Positions 1-12,840 of a stretch of DNA of 60,000 nt are shown here, piece after piece. The first letter of the stretch is position 1, and every line of letters begins with the position of its first letter. This DNA is from Polytrichum commune. Its lineage: Eukaryota > Streptophyta > Polytrichopsida > Polytrichales > Polytrichaceae. The notes under the pieces were generated by a model. That model did not search any database. It was given only the letters and a program-made list of their open reading frames with translations, and was not told the DNA's origin. The translations under genes and the position numbers were made by a program. The stretch lies in assembly GCA_950295325.1 (NCBI GenBank), contig OX485803.1, positions 63,319,554 through 63,379,553 of the forward strand. The letters are read 5' to 3'.

Positions 1-1150
1 CGACTGTCCCTGCATGAAACCTACCTGTTTATGAATAAACCAGGTAATATACCTGCATACACAACTCCAAAATATTTGGAGAGGGGGAATTATTGCATAC
101 AAGCGTATATCTCATCCATCCAACATCAAAACTTGACCCCCTATAGGTTTGTTGTTGATTCACCTCATATCACTTGAACTAGATTAATTTGGGAAAGAAA
201 CTTAGATAATAAGGAGACACTGATGTTGGTATGAATAGCATGAATGTTGTGAATAGTTTTGTTGTGAGTATATCCAATACCCACACGCACTATTATCCCA
301 CCCTCACTAAATGAGATAAATAATGTAGTCAAGTGTTTGAGTTTTATAGCAAGCCTATGTTTATTTTACAAATAAAAATTGCACAAACACCCTACCATGG
401 TAATGAATCTTCTTTTTACATGCTGGAAGGTTTCAGATTTCGGGTTTGGTGTGCATGAGAGATTCAAATGGAGATTACTCTATGATCCTCAAATACGTAA
501 CTTGTACTTTGTTCCTAATTTAATCATTTCATCTTCCACGAAGTCTTGGTAGATTCTCTTTTGGTTGTTGAGGCTATCGATTACCTCCTTCATGTAGTCC
601 CAATTACCATCATCATTTTGCTATATATGAGTGTGCTTTTAATGCACGCTAGGGCCACCTCAAAATGTAATGTAAGTGGGATACCCCAAAGGAGTTACAT
701 TAAGTTACACTAATCATAAGTTAGATCAAAATGGAAGCATGTTGTGAACAATCTACGTCGTGTTTTTTGGATGAGGAAATGTGAAGATCACAAAGCCATC
801 ATGTAATTATACCTCAAAGATATCAATCTAAGTTTTTTTTTGGGTTATTTTTCCCCCCCCGTTACTGAGCAAATCATGATTGAGTTTGGTCTTAACTTCA
901 CACCCGCATACGAATGAACCGCCTCTCCTACGAGGGGCCTCCTCCTCCCACCAACGGGGGGCCTCGGCCCCAAGTGGCTCGTTTTCTCTTAATTTACTTG
1001 TGAGTTGTTGGATGTTGTGACACTTAATTGATTATTGTTGGGACGAAAGTAGCATTTTTGAGTAAACATTCAAAAAATAGTGTAAGGTTGAGATCAGGCG
1101 CTCAATGTTACGATGAGTTAATGGAACTTTGATATTAAAACCAACTAGTT
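1..1150. other. AT-rich intergenic DNA, no gene seen
   Basis: No open frame here resembles a protein I know and no RNA gene is visible. The stretch is AT-rich except for a short GC-rich patch at about 900-985, rich in CCTCC and GGGGCC runs, that stands out from its surroundings and could be the edge of an old repeat. Homopolymer runs of T and C lie at about 832-860. Confidence 0.6.
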
Positions 1151-1330
1151 ATGTTGAGAATACTCTTATCAATGACTTGATCAATGAAACTTTGATGAGT
1201 AAAATAATGTTGAGGACACTATCATAAAAGTCTTGATCAATAAAACTTTGATGAATAAAGTAATGTTGAGGAGACTCTCATCAATGACTTTATCAATGAA
1301 ATTTTGATAAGTAAAGTAATGTTGAAATAA
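1151..1330. repeat. 56-bp direct tandem repeat, three copies plus a partial
   Basis: Units begin with ATGTTGA at 1151, 1207 and 1263, and a fourth partial unit begins at 1319, giving an exact period of 56 bp. Each unit carries a TGATCAATGAAACTTTGATG-like core with a few substitutions. The small minus-strand open frame across it is a by-product of the repeat, since 56 is not a multiple of three. Confidence 0.85.
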
Positions 1331-2640
1331 TCTCAAGTCTATTCTTCTCTTCATTGAAGAATACATGGTATTGAAATTGAATTATTATAAACAACTACAA
1401 TGTGTGTTTAAAAGACGGAAGAATATTGTGCTATTATGAAAGTATTATATGATTAATAATAATTAAGATTGATATTATAAGTGTGTCAATGTGATCAAAC
1501 TTGTCATATGCATTATTGACATAATTATAAAGATCATAATATTATATCCTAAGTGGGAACACTTGAGCTTAAAGAAAAAAATTCAAGAATATGAAATTTT
1601 CATTACTGCTATTATAACTCATCAAAGAAATGAGTTACACATACTTATAATGATATCAAAATATTATTGACGCATGTATATATATATATATATGTATGTA
1701 TGTATGAATGATCGGGATCGAAGTCTATGTACTACGGAACTTATATAATGAACTAGTATGAATTTTGACTTTCTTCAGAAAAATTAATGCAAGCTCTTGA
1801 AGAGTTCTTGTGTCATCAACAATTAATGATATTATTTTATATGATATAATTTGAATGATATGGATGAAATTTTAGAATATCGATATACCTCTAAACCTCC
1901 TCTATCTTAGTTGTTTTCACGATCAATGAGCCTTACATTGAGAGTGAAAGTAATTAATGTTGAGATTGTTTAACTCCAAACAATCATATTCAAATTGCAA
2001 GGAGAAAGAGAGGTTACAAAACTAATAATCGAGCATATCAATGAGACATGGTAGTTCTCAAGTGATTATAAATTTATATGATATCAGACCGTAAGTCCTC
2101 TTAGCTATTTTGTAAAGGAACGTCCCACGGCGTTCATTAGTACGAAATTATTATAATTGAGCATACCTTCTCATGCATTGGCATTCAATGATAGCATTGT
2201 AGTCACCCAAAATCAAGTTTACAAGACCAAATGTCATAAAAATAAACAATTTGACACTAGAATTTGTTGCAAAGAATTCCACACTAATTTTGTAGATTCA
2301 GTTGGAATGAAAATCCACACACCTATAGAGGGCTGGTTTTTGAATTTGGATAAATTGGAGGTATGACCCTATTTAGCAATTCCCAGGCTTGGACATTTTG
2401 ATAGATGTGACTTTCATGTATTTCAGACATGGAATTCATGAAGGAATTCGTGCAATTAAGTTACTCCCTCAAATTTCGCAGATGCATGATGATGATATTG
2501 GAGTTGTTGAGTGAAGGCTGATGACCTGGACTAAATTTTCATAGAAACATGCGCTCGTAGAAATGATGAAATTGGAGCTGTGGATTCAGATATCGAAGTC
2601 AAACTTAGAAAATCTGATATGTCAGAAGGTTTAAGAAATT
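1331..2640. other. AT-rich intergenic DNA with a TA/TATG microsatellite
   Basis: A (TA)n run followed by a few TATG units lies at about 1676-1706. The rest is AT-rich with no recognisable coding region. A 69-codon frame at 2157-2366 matches nothing I know and has the composition of its surroundings. Confidence 0.6.
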
Positions 2641-2709
2641 GGGTTACAAGTGATTGGTGTGGATCCAACTTTCATTGAGAAATCAGAACAAAAGTACTTA
2701 ACTCGACAT

Positions 2710-3131
2710 GTCTGCCACCGTCAAGAATTTGGAGAAACAAAAAAATCTTCTGGCACCCTGTCAGAGCTGGAGTCATGATCGGTGCAAAATCCTTGGGAGC
2801 GGAATCCAAGCACTGCACCAACTTCTGATTCCACATTGATGGAGGATGGTAAAGGGTCAACACAGCTGTCAACGCACTGACAGATTTATGGCACTCGTCG
2901 TCCTGCAAGGAATTGGGTGAGAAGGTAGCGCCGCCGCGTTCAATGCTCCGTGGCATGTTAGCGAGGCCGAGGTATGCAGGTGATCTCATGCAGGCCACTT
3001 GTAATTTTGTTATAAAACCGTCCGTGGGCAGCCTCATTCTTCATCGATGCCTAGTGCTGATCTGTACCTGCTCTCCTTACTCAACTTGTGAATTACGTGG
3101 TAGTGAGTTGAGTCATCAAGTTTCGGGAGCC
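2710..3131 (+). promoter_or_regulatory. Type A promoter and 5' UTR of LTP gene 1
   Basis: A TATA box (TATAAAA) lies at 3011-3017, 115 bp before the ATG. The 300 bp upstream of it are clearly related to the DNA before genes 3, 4 and 6. Shared blocks include CCTTGGGAGC, a CACCAACTTCTGATT-like block and CTTTCAATGCT-like and CTCATGCAGG-like blocks close to the TATA box. Their conservation among copies, while the DNA between them has drifted, suggests regulatory sites. That is inference. Confidence 0.6.
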
Positions 3132-3716
3132 ATGGAGTGCAGCAAGCGGTTTGTAGTCATGGGCATCTGCGTGATGCTGGTGTTGGCATTCGCAGCGGAG
3201 GTGAATGCCCAATGCAGCTTGAGTGCATTGGTACCCTGCTATGGAGCAGTGCAAGGCGCATACCCTCCACGTCCCAACGGTGGCCGCAACGGCGCATGCT
3301 GCAGGGCAGTGATGGTAGCGAATCCAGCGTGTCTGTGCAGCCAAATGCAGCAGGGAAGATATCCCCAGAACATGATCAGGAACGCATTCGCCATGCCCAG
3401 GGTCTGCGGTCGCACCAACCTCCGAGGCTACAAATGTGGAAGTGAGTACTACTGATGGACACAACTAGTTTCAGCACTTGTATTTGTCGTCAATTAGTCT
3501 AGCAAGTGTTCAATCATTTCACTGTATGTCGTATCCGTGTGCACAAATTGAATGAAAGTCTTCTAAGAAGTGCAGTGTGGAAAAGCTTGCAAGTTTCATC
3601 AGTCACGTGTTTGCTCAGTTGTGCTCATGTGGTGTTTCTCTCTGTTCATCATGACCAACAAGGTTGCTAATGGCGGCTTGAATTTGGTCTCTTTTGCAGT
3701 TTACACCATTGAGTGA
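3132..3716 (+). CDS. LTP-like secreted eight-cysteine protein, array gene 1 (type A)
   Basis: A small secreted lipid-binding protein of the non-specific lipid-transfer / 2S-albumin superfamily, predicted to act outside the cell. Exon 1 is 3132-3441, the intron 3442-3699 (GTGAGT...TTTTGCAG, 258 bp) and exon 2 3700-3716. The product has 108 residues. Residues 1-26 form a signal peptide ending AAEVNA; the mature protein starts at Gln27. The eight cysteines are at 28, 36, 56, 57, 67, 69, 92 and 102, giving C-x7-C-x19-CC-x9-CxC-x22-C-x9-C, the LTP pattern with a long loop between Cys2 and Cys3. The C-terminus across the splice is K-C-G-I-Y-T-I-E. The ATG is chosen because it starts the signal peptide, sits in GCCATGG and lies 115 bp after the TATA box, although the frame is open further upstream. 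Lipid ligand and role are unknown. Confidence 0.88.
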
Positions 3717-5740
3717 GCAGCTGGTGTGTGTGGCATTTCCACCTTCAAGATGTGGAGGATGTCGAAGCGGCTACTAGGAATCTCAAAAGAGATCTAGCGG
3801 TAGTGTAGAATCAGGGTGAAGAGGTTTGTCGTGAGCCGAGTTCAGTATAGATTAGGTATCAGTGTAGCAGCTGAAAGCAGGTGGTTAGAGTTTAGATACT
3901 CTCATTTTTTTGTTCTATAGTAACTGAATAGAAAGGAGAGATTACTAGAATCCATGTTTCCCGCTCACCTCTCGAGCAGGTAGGAGAGAAGTAATCTATA
4001 ATTTCAGATTTATTCACGCCCTGTCTATACAAACAGGCTGTAATTTGAACATCTACTTGTGATTTCAATTGATCAGTTTAACGTGCGATGGCCTTTGTTC
4101 CCCCTCTGTTCCAATAACCCTATCGACAGCACTTATTTGTTTGCAATGACGCAAGTATTTAGCTCACCATGCACACCATTGAAGTAATTAATGGTGACGT
4201 ATAATTTTTCTTCACCTGGCTGCCGTGCAATTTCCACTGGTGAGGGCCATATGAAGGTGTTGTTCACTAATGCCGTTGCATTCTAGTGAATCCTCCCTCA
4301 TTGCTCAATCAAAATTTTCTTCAGGTCATAGTAAAGCGCCACTATAAAAATCCTTTGGTTGGAGAAATTACAACATTACGATGGGGCATTTGTGAATATT
4401 GATGAACACCGACGTTGAGCAGGAAATTGTGAAATGTATGCGAAAACGAACTCATGTGCTGTACGTGTAGTAAATTATTCAACAGACAGACCTCCTCCTG
4501 GACAAGTATGATGATTAGATTTTTACATTTAAACGAGGATCTGGATGAACATGTGTCACAATTTGCACTGTCAAAGTTGAGTTGAAGCTCTGTACATGAA
4601 CTGCAGAGAATATGTTTCAACTCTTGCCACATGGTTGTTGAGATTGTTGGAGTGGATTAGCGCAAACCATTATATGTTTTCGGAGCATGAGTACATGTGC
4701 ACGCACCCAGAGTTTATGATAGGATTAAGCCAACACTACATTAGTACTTTCCTGTGTGCAATAACATTGAATTCAAGCAGCAAGTGGATGGATCGTCTTG
4801 TATTCCAGTACCGGTTGTTGTAACTAGGTAGAGGGGTACTTACCTCGCAATTTTCTTTCCGGTCTGCCTGAACTATCTTCTTCCAATTTGGGTGGAAATA
4901 ATGGTACAAATACTTTGAAGGTAGTAGCATGATTTGAGAAATTCGAAACCTTTATAAGTACCTCTTTGAAATAAGAGATGTGCTAAACCGCATCCGCATA
5001 CGATCTTGAGGTTGGATTAAGATATACCTAGTGATCATTACCATACACTTGAAATATTTCATTTCTGCCAGTAATTAGTGAGCAGTGGTACAGACGTACA
5101 GACCACCATCCAAGTTAGTCCACCATCGGAGGAGGTATGAGAGATGGCTGCAATATTTCAGAAGTTTTTGCTGTAACCAGAGGTTCTGTCCACATCCCAC
5201 CCTTTAATACACAAATTCTGGAGATTTACCTTTCGACTACCAAATTGCTAGCCTTTTTATGAACCCTTTTTATACACTTTCTCAACGTCTTTCAAAGCAA
5301 ACTGCTTCTAAGATGACCAAGGATGGGAAGTCAGATTGAAATCAACAAGCAGTTCTGAAAGCTATACATCGGAATCTGTTGTCTAGAGTTGGCGTCCAGG
5401 AAAAATAACTGTTTTTGTTGTCGAATTCAACATCAACTCTAGCCTACTGTATTTGTAACCTTATTATGTCATTCTTCATCCAAGCCACCGTACATAATAT
5501 GCAGGTCGATGCAACGATTTTTCATATGACTAATGAGATTGGATTTGAGATTCAAAGCACTAGCGAAGTACTAACTTACACGATGTGCTCTTGAAACTTA
5601 ATTCTTCACTTGATTTCAGAATAAGATTGAATTCCTGATTGTCATCTAAAAGGTTTGGAAGTTTGCGGTCACTTCCAAGTTCCTCCAGGAATATATTCAC
5701 GTCAGACTTCGACTGAATTGTTTCCTCAAAGTTTCAACTA
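3717..5740. other. 3' flank of LTP gene 1 and spacer
   Basis: The first 250 bp after the stop resemble the 3' flank of gene 3 (for example 3717-3900 against 10031-10200) and are presumably 3' UTR. The DNA at about 5390-5640 resembles 18270-18460, upstream of array gene 5, so it belongs to the duplicated upstream region of type B genes. The short open frames at 4342-4930 match nothing I know. Confidence 0.6.
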
Positions 5741-6027
5741 CCACAACAACTACTGTGTGGCAGTCATTGGAGGCAGCCACAAGGTCAATTTTGCCAATGC
5801 AGCACTGAGATAATTACATATCCACTTTCCAACTAACTTATTGGTTTTACAATGGCTTCATCAATGCTCATTGGGCCTAGAAACCCGTGAGTAGGTGAGC
5901 AGGTATTATATAACTAACATGCATAATCTCCACTTTCACACACAAGTGTATCCATCAAACTCACCGAGCAAAGGCCTGTAAATATCTTTGCCCCTCTATT
6001 TGTATCTTCACTGAGTTCTAGACAGCC
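5740..6027 (+). promoter_or_regulatory. Type B promoter and 5' UTR of LTP gene 2
   Basis: A TATA box (TATATAA) lies at 5907-5913, followed by ACTAACATGCATAATC and a CACAAGTGTATCCA block, 115 bp before the ATG. The same arrangement, starting with a GCAGCATTCATTG-like block and a GTCAA..TGCCAATGCA block, precedes genes 5, 7 and 8 and differs completely from the type A promoters of genes 1, 3, 4 and 6. Confidence 0.6.
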
Positions 6028-6722
6028 ATGGAGTGCAGCAAGCGATTTGTAGCCATGGGCATCTGCGTGCTGCTGGTGTTGGCATTTGCAGCGGAGGTGA
6101 ACGCGCAGTGTAGCTTGAGTGCATTGGCTTCCTGCTATGGAGCAGTGCAAGGCGCTTACCCTCCTCGTCCCAACGGAGGCCGCAATGGCGCATGCTGCAG
6201 GGCGGTGATGACGGCGAATCCAGCGTGTCTGTGCAGCCAAATGCAGCAGGGAAGGTATCCCCAGAACATGATCAGGAATGCATTCGCCATGCCCAGAGTC
6301 TGCGGCCGCACCAACCTCAAAGGATACAAATGTGGAAGTAAGTGTGGAATTGCTGACGTCCATCTATGCACTTGATCTCAATGTGAGTGAGTTGATTGGC
6401 CAGCTGTGATTGTTCCTCGGTTCTGTTCTGTCCATGCCCAGAAATTTAGTTGAGTTTCTATGACTCTGTAATTTATGAAACATTTGGAACCTATTTCTGT
6501 GAAATCTATTGTTAACTTTCTTCTACTCTGCAAGCCCATGGTGTTCGTCTCTTGTGTAGATCTGGAGGTAGTGATCACATCACTCCTTGCCACCGTTTTG
6601 TCAATCCATCTTCCACTTTGATCAATTCAAGTTCATTAAGAGCCTTTTGTTAATCTTGATGAATTCAGGTTACAAGTAGTGACGCTTTAAGTGTCGCGTG
6701 TGCAGGGTACACCATTGAATGA
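6028..6722 (+). CDS. LTP-like secreted eight-cysteine protein, array gene 2 (type B)
   Basis: Exon 1 is 6028-6337, the intron 6338-6705 (GTAAGT...GTGTGCAG, 368 bp) and exon 2 6706-6722; the product has 108 residues. The signal peptide (1-26) and all eight cysteines match gene 1. Differences are Pro35 to Ser just before Cys2, Thr62, Lys98, and Arg rather than Ile at the splice-spanning codon 104, so the end reads K-C-G-R-Y-T-I-E. A second possible acceptor lies upstream at about 6663-6669 (TTCAG before GTTACAAGTAG) and would give the shorter end S-Y-K-stop. I prefer the distal one because YTIE is kept in every copy. Same strand and direction as the other array members. Confidence 0.87.
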
Positions 6723-8230
6723 AGTGCTGCAACTCATGTCCACCTGTCAGCCTTGGAGAGTGTTGGAGAGCTGACATGCACTTCTGTGGGGCTTATAGTG
6801 GTCGAGTGAAAAGTCAGGAATCAGAGTATTCTAGAGATTTGAGTTCGGTGTGGTTTTATGAATTCCCATAAAGAACTAGAATTGGTAGCTTTTCCATATC
6901 GAGCTGCACACTGGTTCAACAGAAAGCGACACAGACAGAGGGATATCCTGCTTTCCACAGTAGAAGCATGTCTTGTGGTTTGTACGGAATTTTGATAAGC
7001 AATAATGAAAGAAACCTGCATTTTGCCACTTGGGGCCTATCAGTGCTTGTATTGGTGTTTGGTCGAATATGTATTCCGAATGTGAGATGGTTTATGGCAC
7101 AAGGTTTATACACCACCTCAGGGTTGCTAGAACACTGCTCATGTCGGAGGGCTGTGGTTCAACAATGCGTTATTCTAGCTCTTCACTGCTACAAATCTAG
7201 CCTGGATTGGTACCCAACGTTGCACACAAATTTTTATGTCGAAATCTCTCTCACTCTACTGTATGATAGACAACTTCTCTAGCATTTGGATTATGGGAGC
7301 TAGATGTGTTGTAGATCCAGCAAAACAGGGCTCTAGCTGTAGATTTTATTGCAATGGCGAAAAGATTGGTCGCAAAGAGAAAGCTGAACTGTTATCGTTG
7401 ATCCCACAAGAGGAGGAGGATTTGTCCACTTGCTGTGGTCAGCGCATGCTGCAATCTTACCCATTTGACTCGAGAAATTCAGATATGAACGATATTCTTA
7501 TATTCACCACAAAAATCCGGGAAGTATGATACCTTGTGGTGGTTAGAACTTCTATCAAAAGCAAAGGAGACTTGGAATGGCATAAAGTATCAGGAATTTC
7601 TTCTGTCATGTCAGTATTTGCCAATTAAACACCGAGACGAACCTCCCTAAACCCTAAAACCTCCTGATGTTGCACAAATTGCACAACACTTTGATGTGGA
7701 CATGAGAAACATCTGCATCATTGAAAATTCCACCTGTTTAACTATGAATCCCTAAATCCTGCAGTAGACTTGGGATGGAGAGATCTTTCCAAACACATAT
7801 TTTGTAGCAGATCACCAACTATGTCAATCATAGCTGCTTCTAAGTAATCAACCCTCGCGATGAATAAAAATTGCAAGTAAGTTTGTCTAAAACAGAGAAG
7901 CTTGACATACAGATGAGAAATAGACCATTTATAAATTGAAGAGAAGGGGAGGATTAAATGGTATAAATATGAATCAATTGATCTAAGGGAAGCGGGTCTT
8001 AAAGGGAAACTTTTAGCTCTGCACCCACTTTCCGTAGGATATGAAACTCGCAATTAGTTCAAGATGATTAGCAAATCTAAAATCGAGAAACTCTCTTTCT
8101 GAATTTTTTTTGAAGTTCATAAGATTAGAAAGGAAAGAGCGTACAAGATGATTGCAAGTAAATGTAAGACGATTACTCTTTTGAATGAGACAATATTAAG
8201 TTCAGTAAGAGGTGCATAAAGTAAATGAAT
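6723..8230. other. 3' flank of gene 2, repeated after gene 4
   Basis: This flank is paralogous to the 3' flank of gene 4 (about 16591-17660), which fixes the duplication unit. Within it, 7360-7450 and 17225-17330 share a block that stays readable in one frame in both copies (N-G-E-K-I-G, then E-D-L-S-T-C-C-G-Q) despite length changes between the blocks. It may be a coding remnant or chance. The remainder to 8230 shows no gene. Confidence 0.55.
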
Positions 8231-8239
8231 TAATCATCT

Positions 8240-9407
8240 TACATTTAGACGTCTGACATGTTTTTGCTCAAAGTCATGCTTGTCCACTGCAATTTGAGAA
8301 ACCCAACCTCGAAGTAGACCACATAAGCGCACCAAGCCAGTAACTGGAGCTTCGTTTCTGTCGCGATTGAAAATGTAAATAGTTTGCATCCAAAATCGAG
8401 GTGGTCTTGTGGCCAGTTTTAAGATTATTTGGAAAATCATCCAAATGCACATCAGTTTGCTGAAGAGTTTACATTGCACTGGATGTGAAGCGAGCCTATT
8501 TTAAACTACCTACTTCTTTGGAATCTCTCATTTAGTGATCTACGATCAATTCTCTCATCAAGAAGTTTCTACTCAAAGAGCAGAGCGCCCGCAGAGTGTC
8601 AACGATTAATCACCTCGATTGCGTGAGGATAATCTGTAAGTATGCCAATGTATCTCCATCCTCGTGATGCTTGTGTCAAATTTGGCCACCACAGGTACTT
8701 AAACGAGGCCTTGAATACTGTGAGCCCCTACTGATGTTCAGTGAAAGCTCTTGAATGTACTTGGACGGGCCCCATCTCGCACAAGATGTTGGAACTTGGT
8801 GTATCTACCTAAGAGATATCAAGAGGAATCAGAACAAAAAAACAAAAAACAAAAAAATAAAACTTGATGAAACACCGAAAGAAAATTGAATCGAAACTGC
8901 AAAAGTTCGCCACCGAAAACAATACGTTATGGTACAAAAAAAAGTTGCCCACAGGTTGCTGCCGAACTATCTCAGACTCACATTCTCATGGCTGCAGGTA
9001 GCCATCGCCTGAACAAGTGATGGGTACGTGGTGTAAATATCCTTGGGAGCTGCATCCAAGTGCACCTACTTCTGATTCGGCATTAATGGAGCATCGATCT
9101 CAATGGGTCGCCGTCTCTGTCAACTCACTGACATAGTTATGGATCTCAGTGTCATGTAAATCTAGGTTAGCAAATATCACCGCCGCTTTCAATGCTGGTC
9201 CATGGCGTACCCATCAGGATTCAGCAGCTATGCAGACAGGTACTCTCATGCAGGTACTCGTGCACCACTTGGTTCGCTATAAAAGCAGCCGTGGCCAGCT
9301 TCAGTCTACATCCCAGTCTCCTTCGTCGACATCTACCGAGGTTGCTCTCCCCGCTCAGCTTGTCAATCTGCCTGTGGTGTAGTTTGGATTACCAACTTTT
9401 GGAAGCC
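8240..9407 (+). promoter_or_regulatory. Duplicated upstream region and type A' promoter of LTP gene 3
   Basis: A TATA box (TATAAAA) lies at 9278-9284, followed by GCAGCCGTGGCCA, 124 bp before the TA-to-ATG start. The whole stretch is paralogous to 20930-22116, upstream of gene 6; for example TCTTTGGAATCTCTCATTTA occurs at about 8514 and 21170. The CCTTGGGAGC and CTTCTGATT-like blocks of the gene 1 promoter are also present, so A and A' share an origin. Confidence 0.6.
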
Positions 9408-10030
9408 ATGGAGTGCAGCAAGCAATTTGTAGCAATGGGCATCTTCGTGCTGCTGGTGTTGGCATTTGCAGCGGAGGTGAACGCGCAGTGTAGCTTGAGT
9501 GCATTGGCTCCCTGCTATGGAGCAGTGCAAGGCGCTTACCCTCCTCGTCCCAACGGAGGTCGCAATGGCGCATGCTGCAGGGCGGTGATGGTGGCGAATC
9601 CAGCGTGTCTGTGCAGCCAAATGCAGCAGGGAAGGTATCCCCAGAACATGATCAGGAACGCATTCGCCATGCCCAGAGTCTGCGGCCGCACCAACCTCGG
9701 AGGCTACAAATGTGGAAGTAAGTAACGATGACATAAATACCTGATTTAAGCAGCTGTCTTCTCTCGTGATTTCGTCGAGCAAGTGATCTACCGTTTCGCC
9801 GTATGCCGTCTCTTTACGAGTGCGCAGATTGAGTGGAAGTAGTCGTAGTGAAATTCCTCACTTTCCATTACACCGCATGCAAAAAAATTGCAGTATTGAA
9901 AAGCTTCGTAAATTTCATCAATCATGTGGATGCCGAGTTGTGCTCATGTGTTGTTTCATTTCTGTTCGTTGGCCACCAACGTTGCTAATGTCGGCTTGAC
10001 TTTGGTCGTGCAGTTTACACCATTGAGTGA
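9408..10030 (+). CDS. LTP-like secreted eight-cysteine protein, array gene 3 (type A')
   Basis: Exon 1 is 9408-9717, the intron 9718-10013 (GTAAGT...CGTGCAG, 296 bp) and exon 2 10014-10030; the product has 108 residues ending K-C-G-I-Y-T-I-E like gene 1. The eight cysteines are intact. It differs from gene 1 mainly in the signal peptide (Gln6, Phe13) and at residue 98, where Gly replaces Arg. The frame is open well upstream of 9408, but the TATA box at 9278 and the signal peptide fix the start at 9408. The intron is of type A and aligns with those of genes 1 and 6. Confidence 0.88.
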
Positions 10031-12840
10031 GCAGTTGGAGTATGTGGCTTTCCACCTCCCCGCTGTGGAGAATGTCGAACCGGCTGCTTTGAATCTCAGA
10101 GTTTTGGCGGCAACGCAGAATCAGGGTAAACAATTTTTAGAGCCGAGTTCAGTACAAATTAGGTCTCAATGTAGCAGCCGAAATCAGGTGGTTGGACTTT
10201 GGATTCCCTATATGTTTTTCGCACTAACTGGTCAGAAAGTATTACAAGGAGATTTATTATTATGCTTCCTGCTCAACTGTCGTGCAGGAAGGAGATCATA
10301 AGCAATCCAGAATATCTTGATTCATGCCCTGTCCATGCAAACATATGGTTACAATTGGATGAACCACTTGTAATTTCAACTTAGTCAGATTTTAAGTATT
10401 GAGGAAGTGCGATGGCCTTTTGACACACTGGTTCCACAATTCTATAAAACTGAATGTTGATTAACGGAATTAATCAAACTCGATCCAGTGAGTCCCCCAC
10501 GACTGTATTGATATAACGTGCGTGATGTTTGAAGACTCTTGTCTATCTCAGCTGATAGACCATTACTGAGCGTTACACACGTAAGATTATCAACAACCAC
10601 GCAGTTTCAGCCGGAATCAGGCTAGGGAAGTTCACAACGATAATGATATCATGTTTTAGCATGATGCCATACAACTTCGATGTAATGTGTTTGTTTTCTC
10701 TATCAAATCACTAGACGAAAAAGCAGATGCCACTTGTTAAGCCCTGAAGCGAGAAGGACTGTGACGTTCTGGATGGTTCAATATTAGACTGATTAAACGT
10801 ACCTCCTGTGTGGGTCCAGAATTGTTTACTCGGCAGGATCTTTCATCTTTCACTTTGTATACGGTGAATGTGGAGACTTAATTACGGCTAGATGTTTGGA
10901 ATTTATCCTTTGCATCTGCTAAATTGAATGAGCTGCTCAGGGGACCAGCTTCCCTATTTGCTGATGTCTCAGTTTGATTTGCACCTACAAATGGAGTTGT
11001 ACAGAATCCAGATAGGTCGTTGACATTATTATATCCTCGGAGTGTGTCCTCCTGAACTTACTGGCCGATGTGTGTGCCTCGTTATTAAGTTGAATATGTG
11101 TAGTACAATAGCACAAACTTTCAGAGATTCAGGATGTGGAGTCTAACCTTGTATGGTGACAGAAATTTTTATAATAAACACTCAACAAATCTCTAGTCAT
11201 ACAGTACTTATAAATAGTGTTCCTCTTCACAGAGTGCTGTCGAGTGCTTGACGTCCAATTCAGCAACGACAAAGGCAGGGTTAGTGCACAATGGGATCCT
11301 AAAATTTACTGTAAATTGAGCATTATTGAAGGTACTAAACTATGATTGGATGAAGTAACATTGTGCAGCTTATCCATGCGAAGATGTGATAAGGCCAATT
11401 AACACAATGTAGACAGGGAAGGTGTAATGGGAAGTGAACATTAGCTAAAATGAGTAATACATTAGCATTACGGTAAGTTAAAAACGGGCCCCATGACAAT
11501 GAATATAAATTTACCAACAAAGATGAAACTTACCACAAGAACTAACCACTCTGTACGAACCCTGCCTAAATCATGAAAGGTAATCAGGTGAGGCGGGGAG
11601 GGTATATGTCTTTTTAAATACAAGGAATTCACACTGGACACTAATGAGTAGCAAAAGGCGGCGCTGGTACACGCAGAAAAGGGATGGATCCACTCATTAA
11701 TGTGCATTGTGCAGATTCTGAATTCTGGTCAGTGTTTACCAAACTGCAGAAAGTGAGCTAGATGACTTCGTGTGTACTGATAGCATTTGACTCTATTTAA
11801 AGTCTTAGTGGTCACGAAGATTTCGAGCAAGCTCAAGACCTTCTCATTAAATACTTTTCGGTTGGAGAGAGTTAGAAATCTTCTTACGACAAAATATTTT
11901 CTTAGCAAACCGTCACTCAGGAGGTCTAGAAACATCGGTGTTATGTGAAACATGGCTAGTGTAGGAGTGTATAGTAAGGAGTCAACTGATTCTGGGCCCT
12001 CGATCTGGGTCATTCTCCATTGTATATCCTGCTTCGACAATTCTTTACTACACTACTGGAATGCAGTGGATTAATGTCATATTCGTTTGTCAACTTTGTG
12101 ACATTATTGTGCTCAAATAAGTCGAGATTAACGTAGTCAAAACGCATTAGTGCTAGTTTTTCAAATCGTTGGGGCCATCTTGCAGAACTCATGGTTGATG
12201 ATCGGATTTGGGCAGACTTGTCGACTAATTCGAATGTGAGGCGCATCAATAAAGCGTATTAACAACATACATCGTCGTCATTAATGCATATGCGAAGGCA
12301 GTATGTGCTCATATGATAATCTCCCGACTCATATGAATCATCCTCCGGTCATCCTCAGGTTTGGTGTGACACAAGAACTTAGTGCAAGGTATTTATTATT
12401 CTTTTATCTTCAGAGTGTATCCAAAGTAAGTGTGGAGTCGGAGCTGATCTGTACCAGCTTTGAATGTTGGAAGGTTATATTTTAGACCGTAGACTTGCAA
12501 TTTCTTCGTCTAGAGAGAGGTTAGAACCTATATGCAATGTACGACGTATATGCATCGTCCGCGTAATCTTCTCTTGAAAGATTACATTCGTGATTACAGT
12601 CCGAGGATTCTACTTCCATCTTCATCGATATTAAGCATGTATAGAAGGTAAAGCAATGTTCAATGCTTATAAAATAACCATGTCTGTCAGCAGCAACCGG
12701 GAGAATTCAAACACCTCTTTCGAATGTCTCTGGATTGGTGTCTCACATTCACCATTTGCTAGTGTACGTTGAAGACAATTCGCCCCCATTTCGCTCGTTG
12801 ATGTAACAACATTCTTTAAAAGGTGACATATTTTATTAGC
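10031..12840. other. Spacer between the two LTP blocks, no gene recognised
   Basis: The first 200 bp are 3' flank of gene 3 and resemble that of gene 1. Beyond about 10400 I find no homology with the rest of the array. The first half of a NYN domain and upstream exons might be expected here because the pseudogene at 12842 starts mid-domain, but I could not find the expected W-D-I-E-N-type motif on the plus strand. Open frames at 11335-12249 on the minus strand match nothing I know. Confidence 0.5.

Noticed and set aside
9363-9782. Minus-strand frames of 100-150 codons opposite each LTP exon 1
   Set aside because: They recur opposite every copy because exon 1 is conserved; they have no signal, domain or own promoter.
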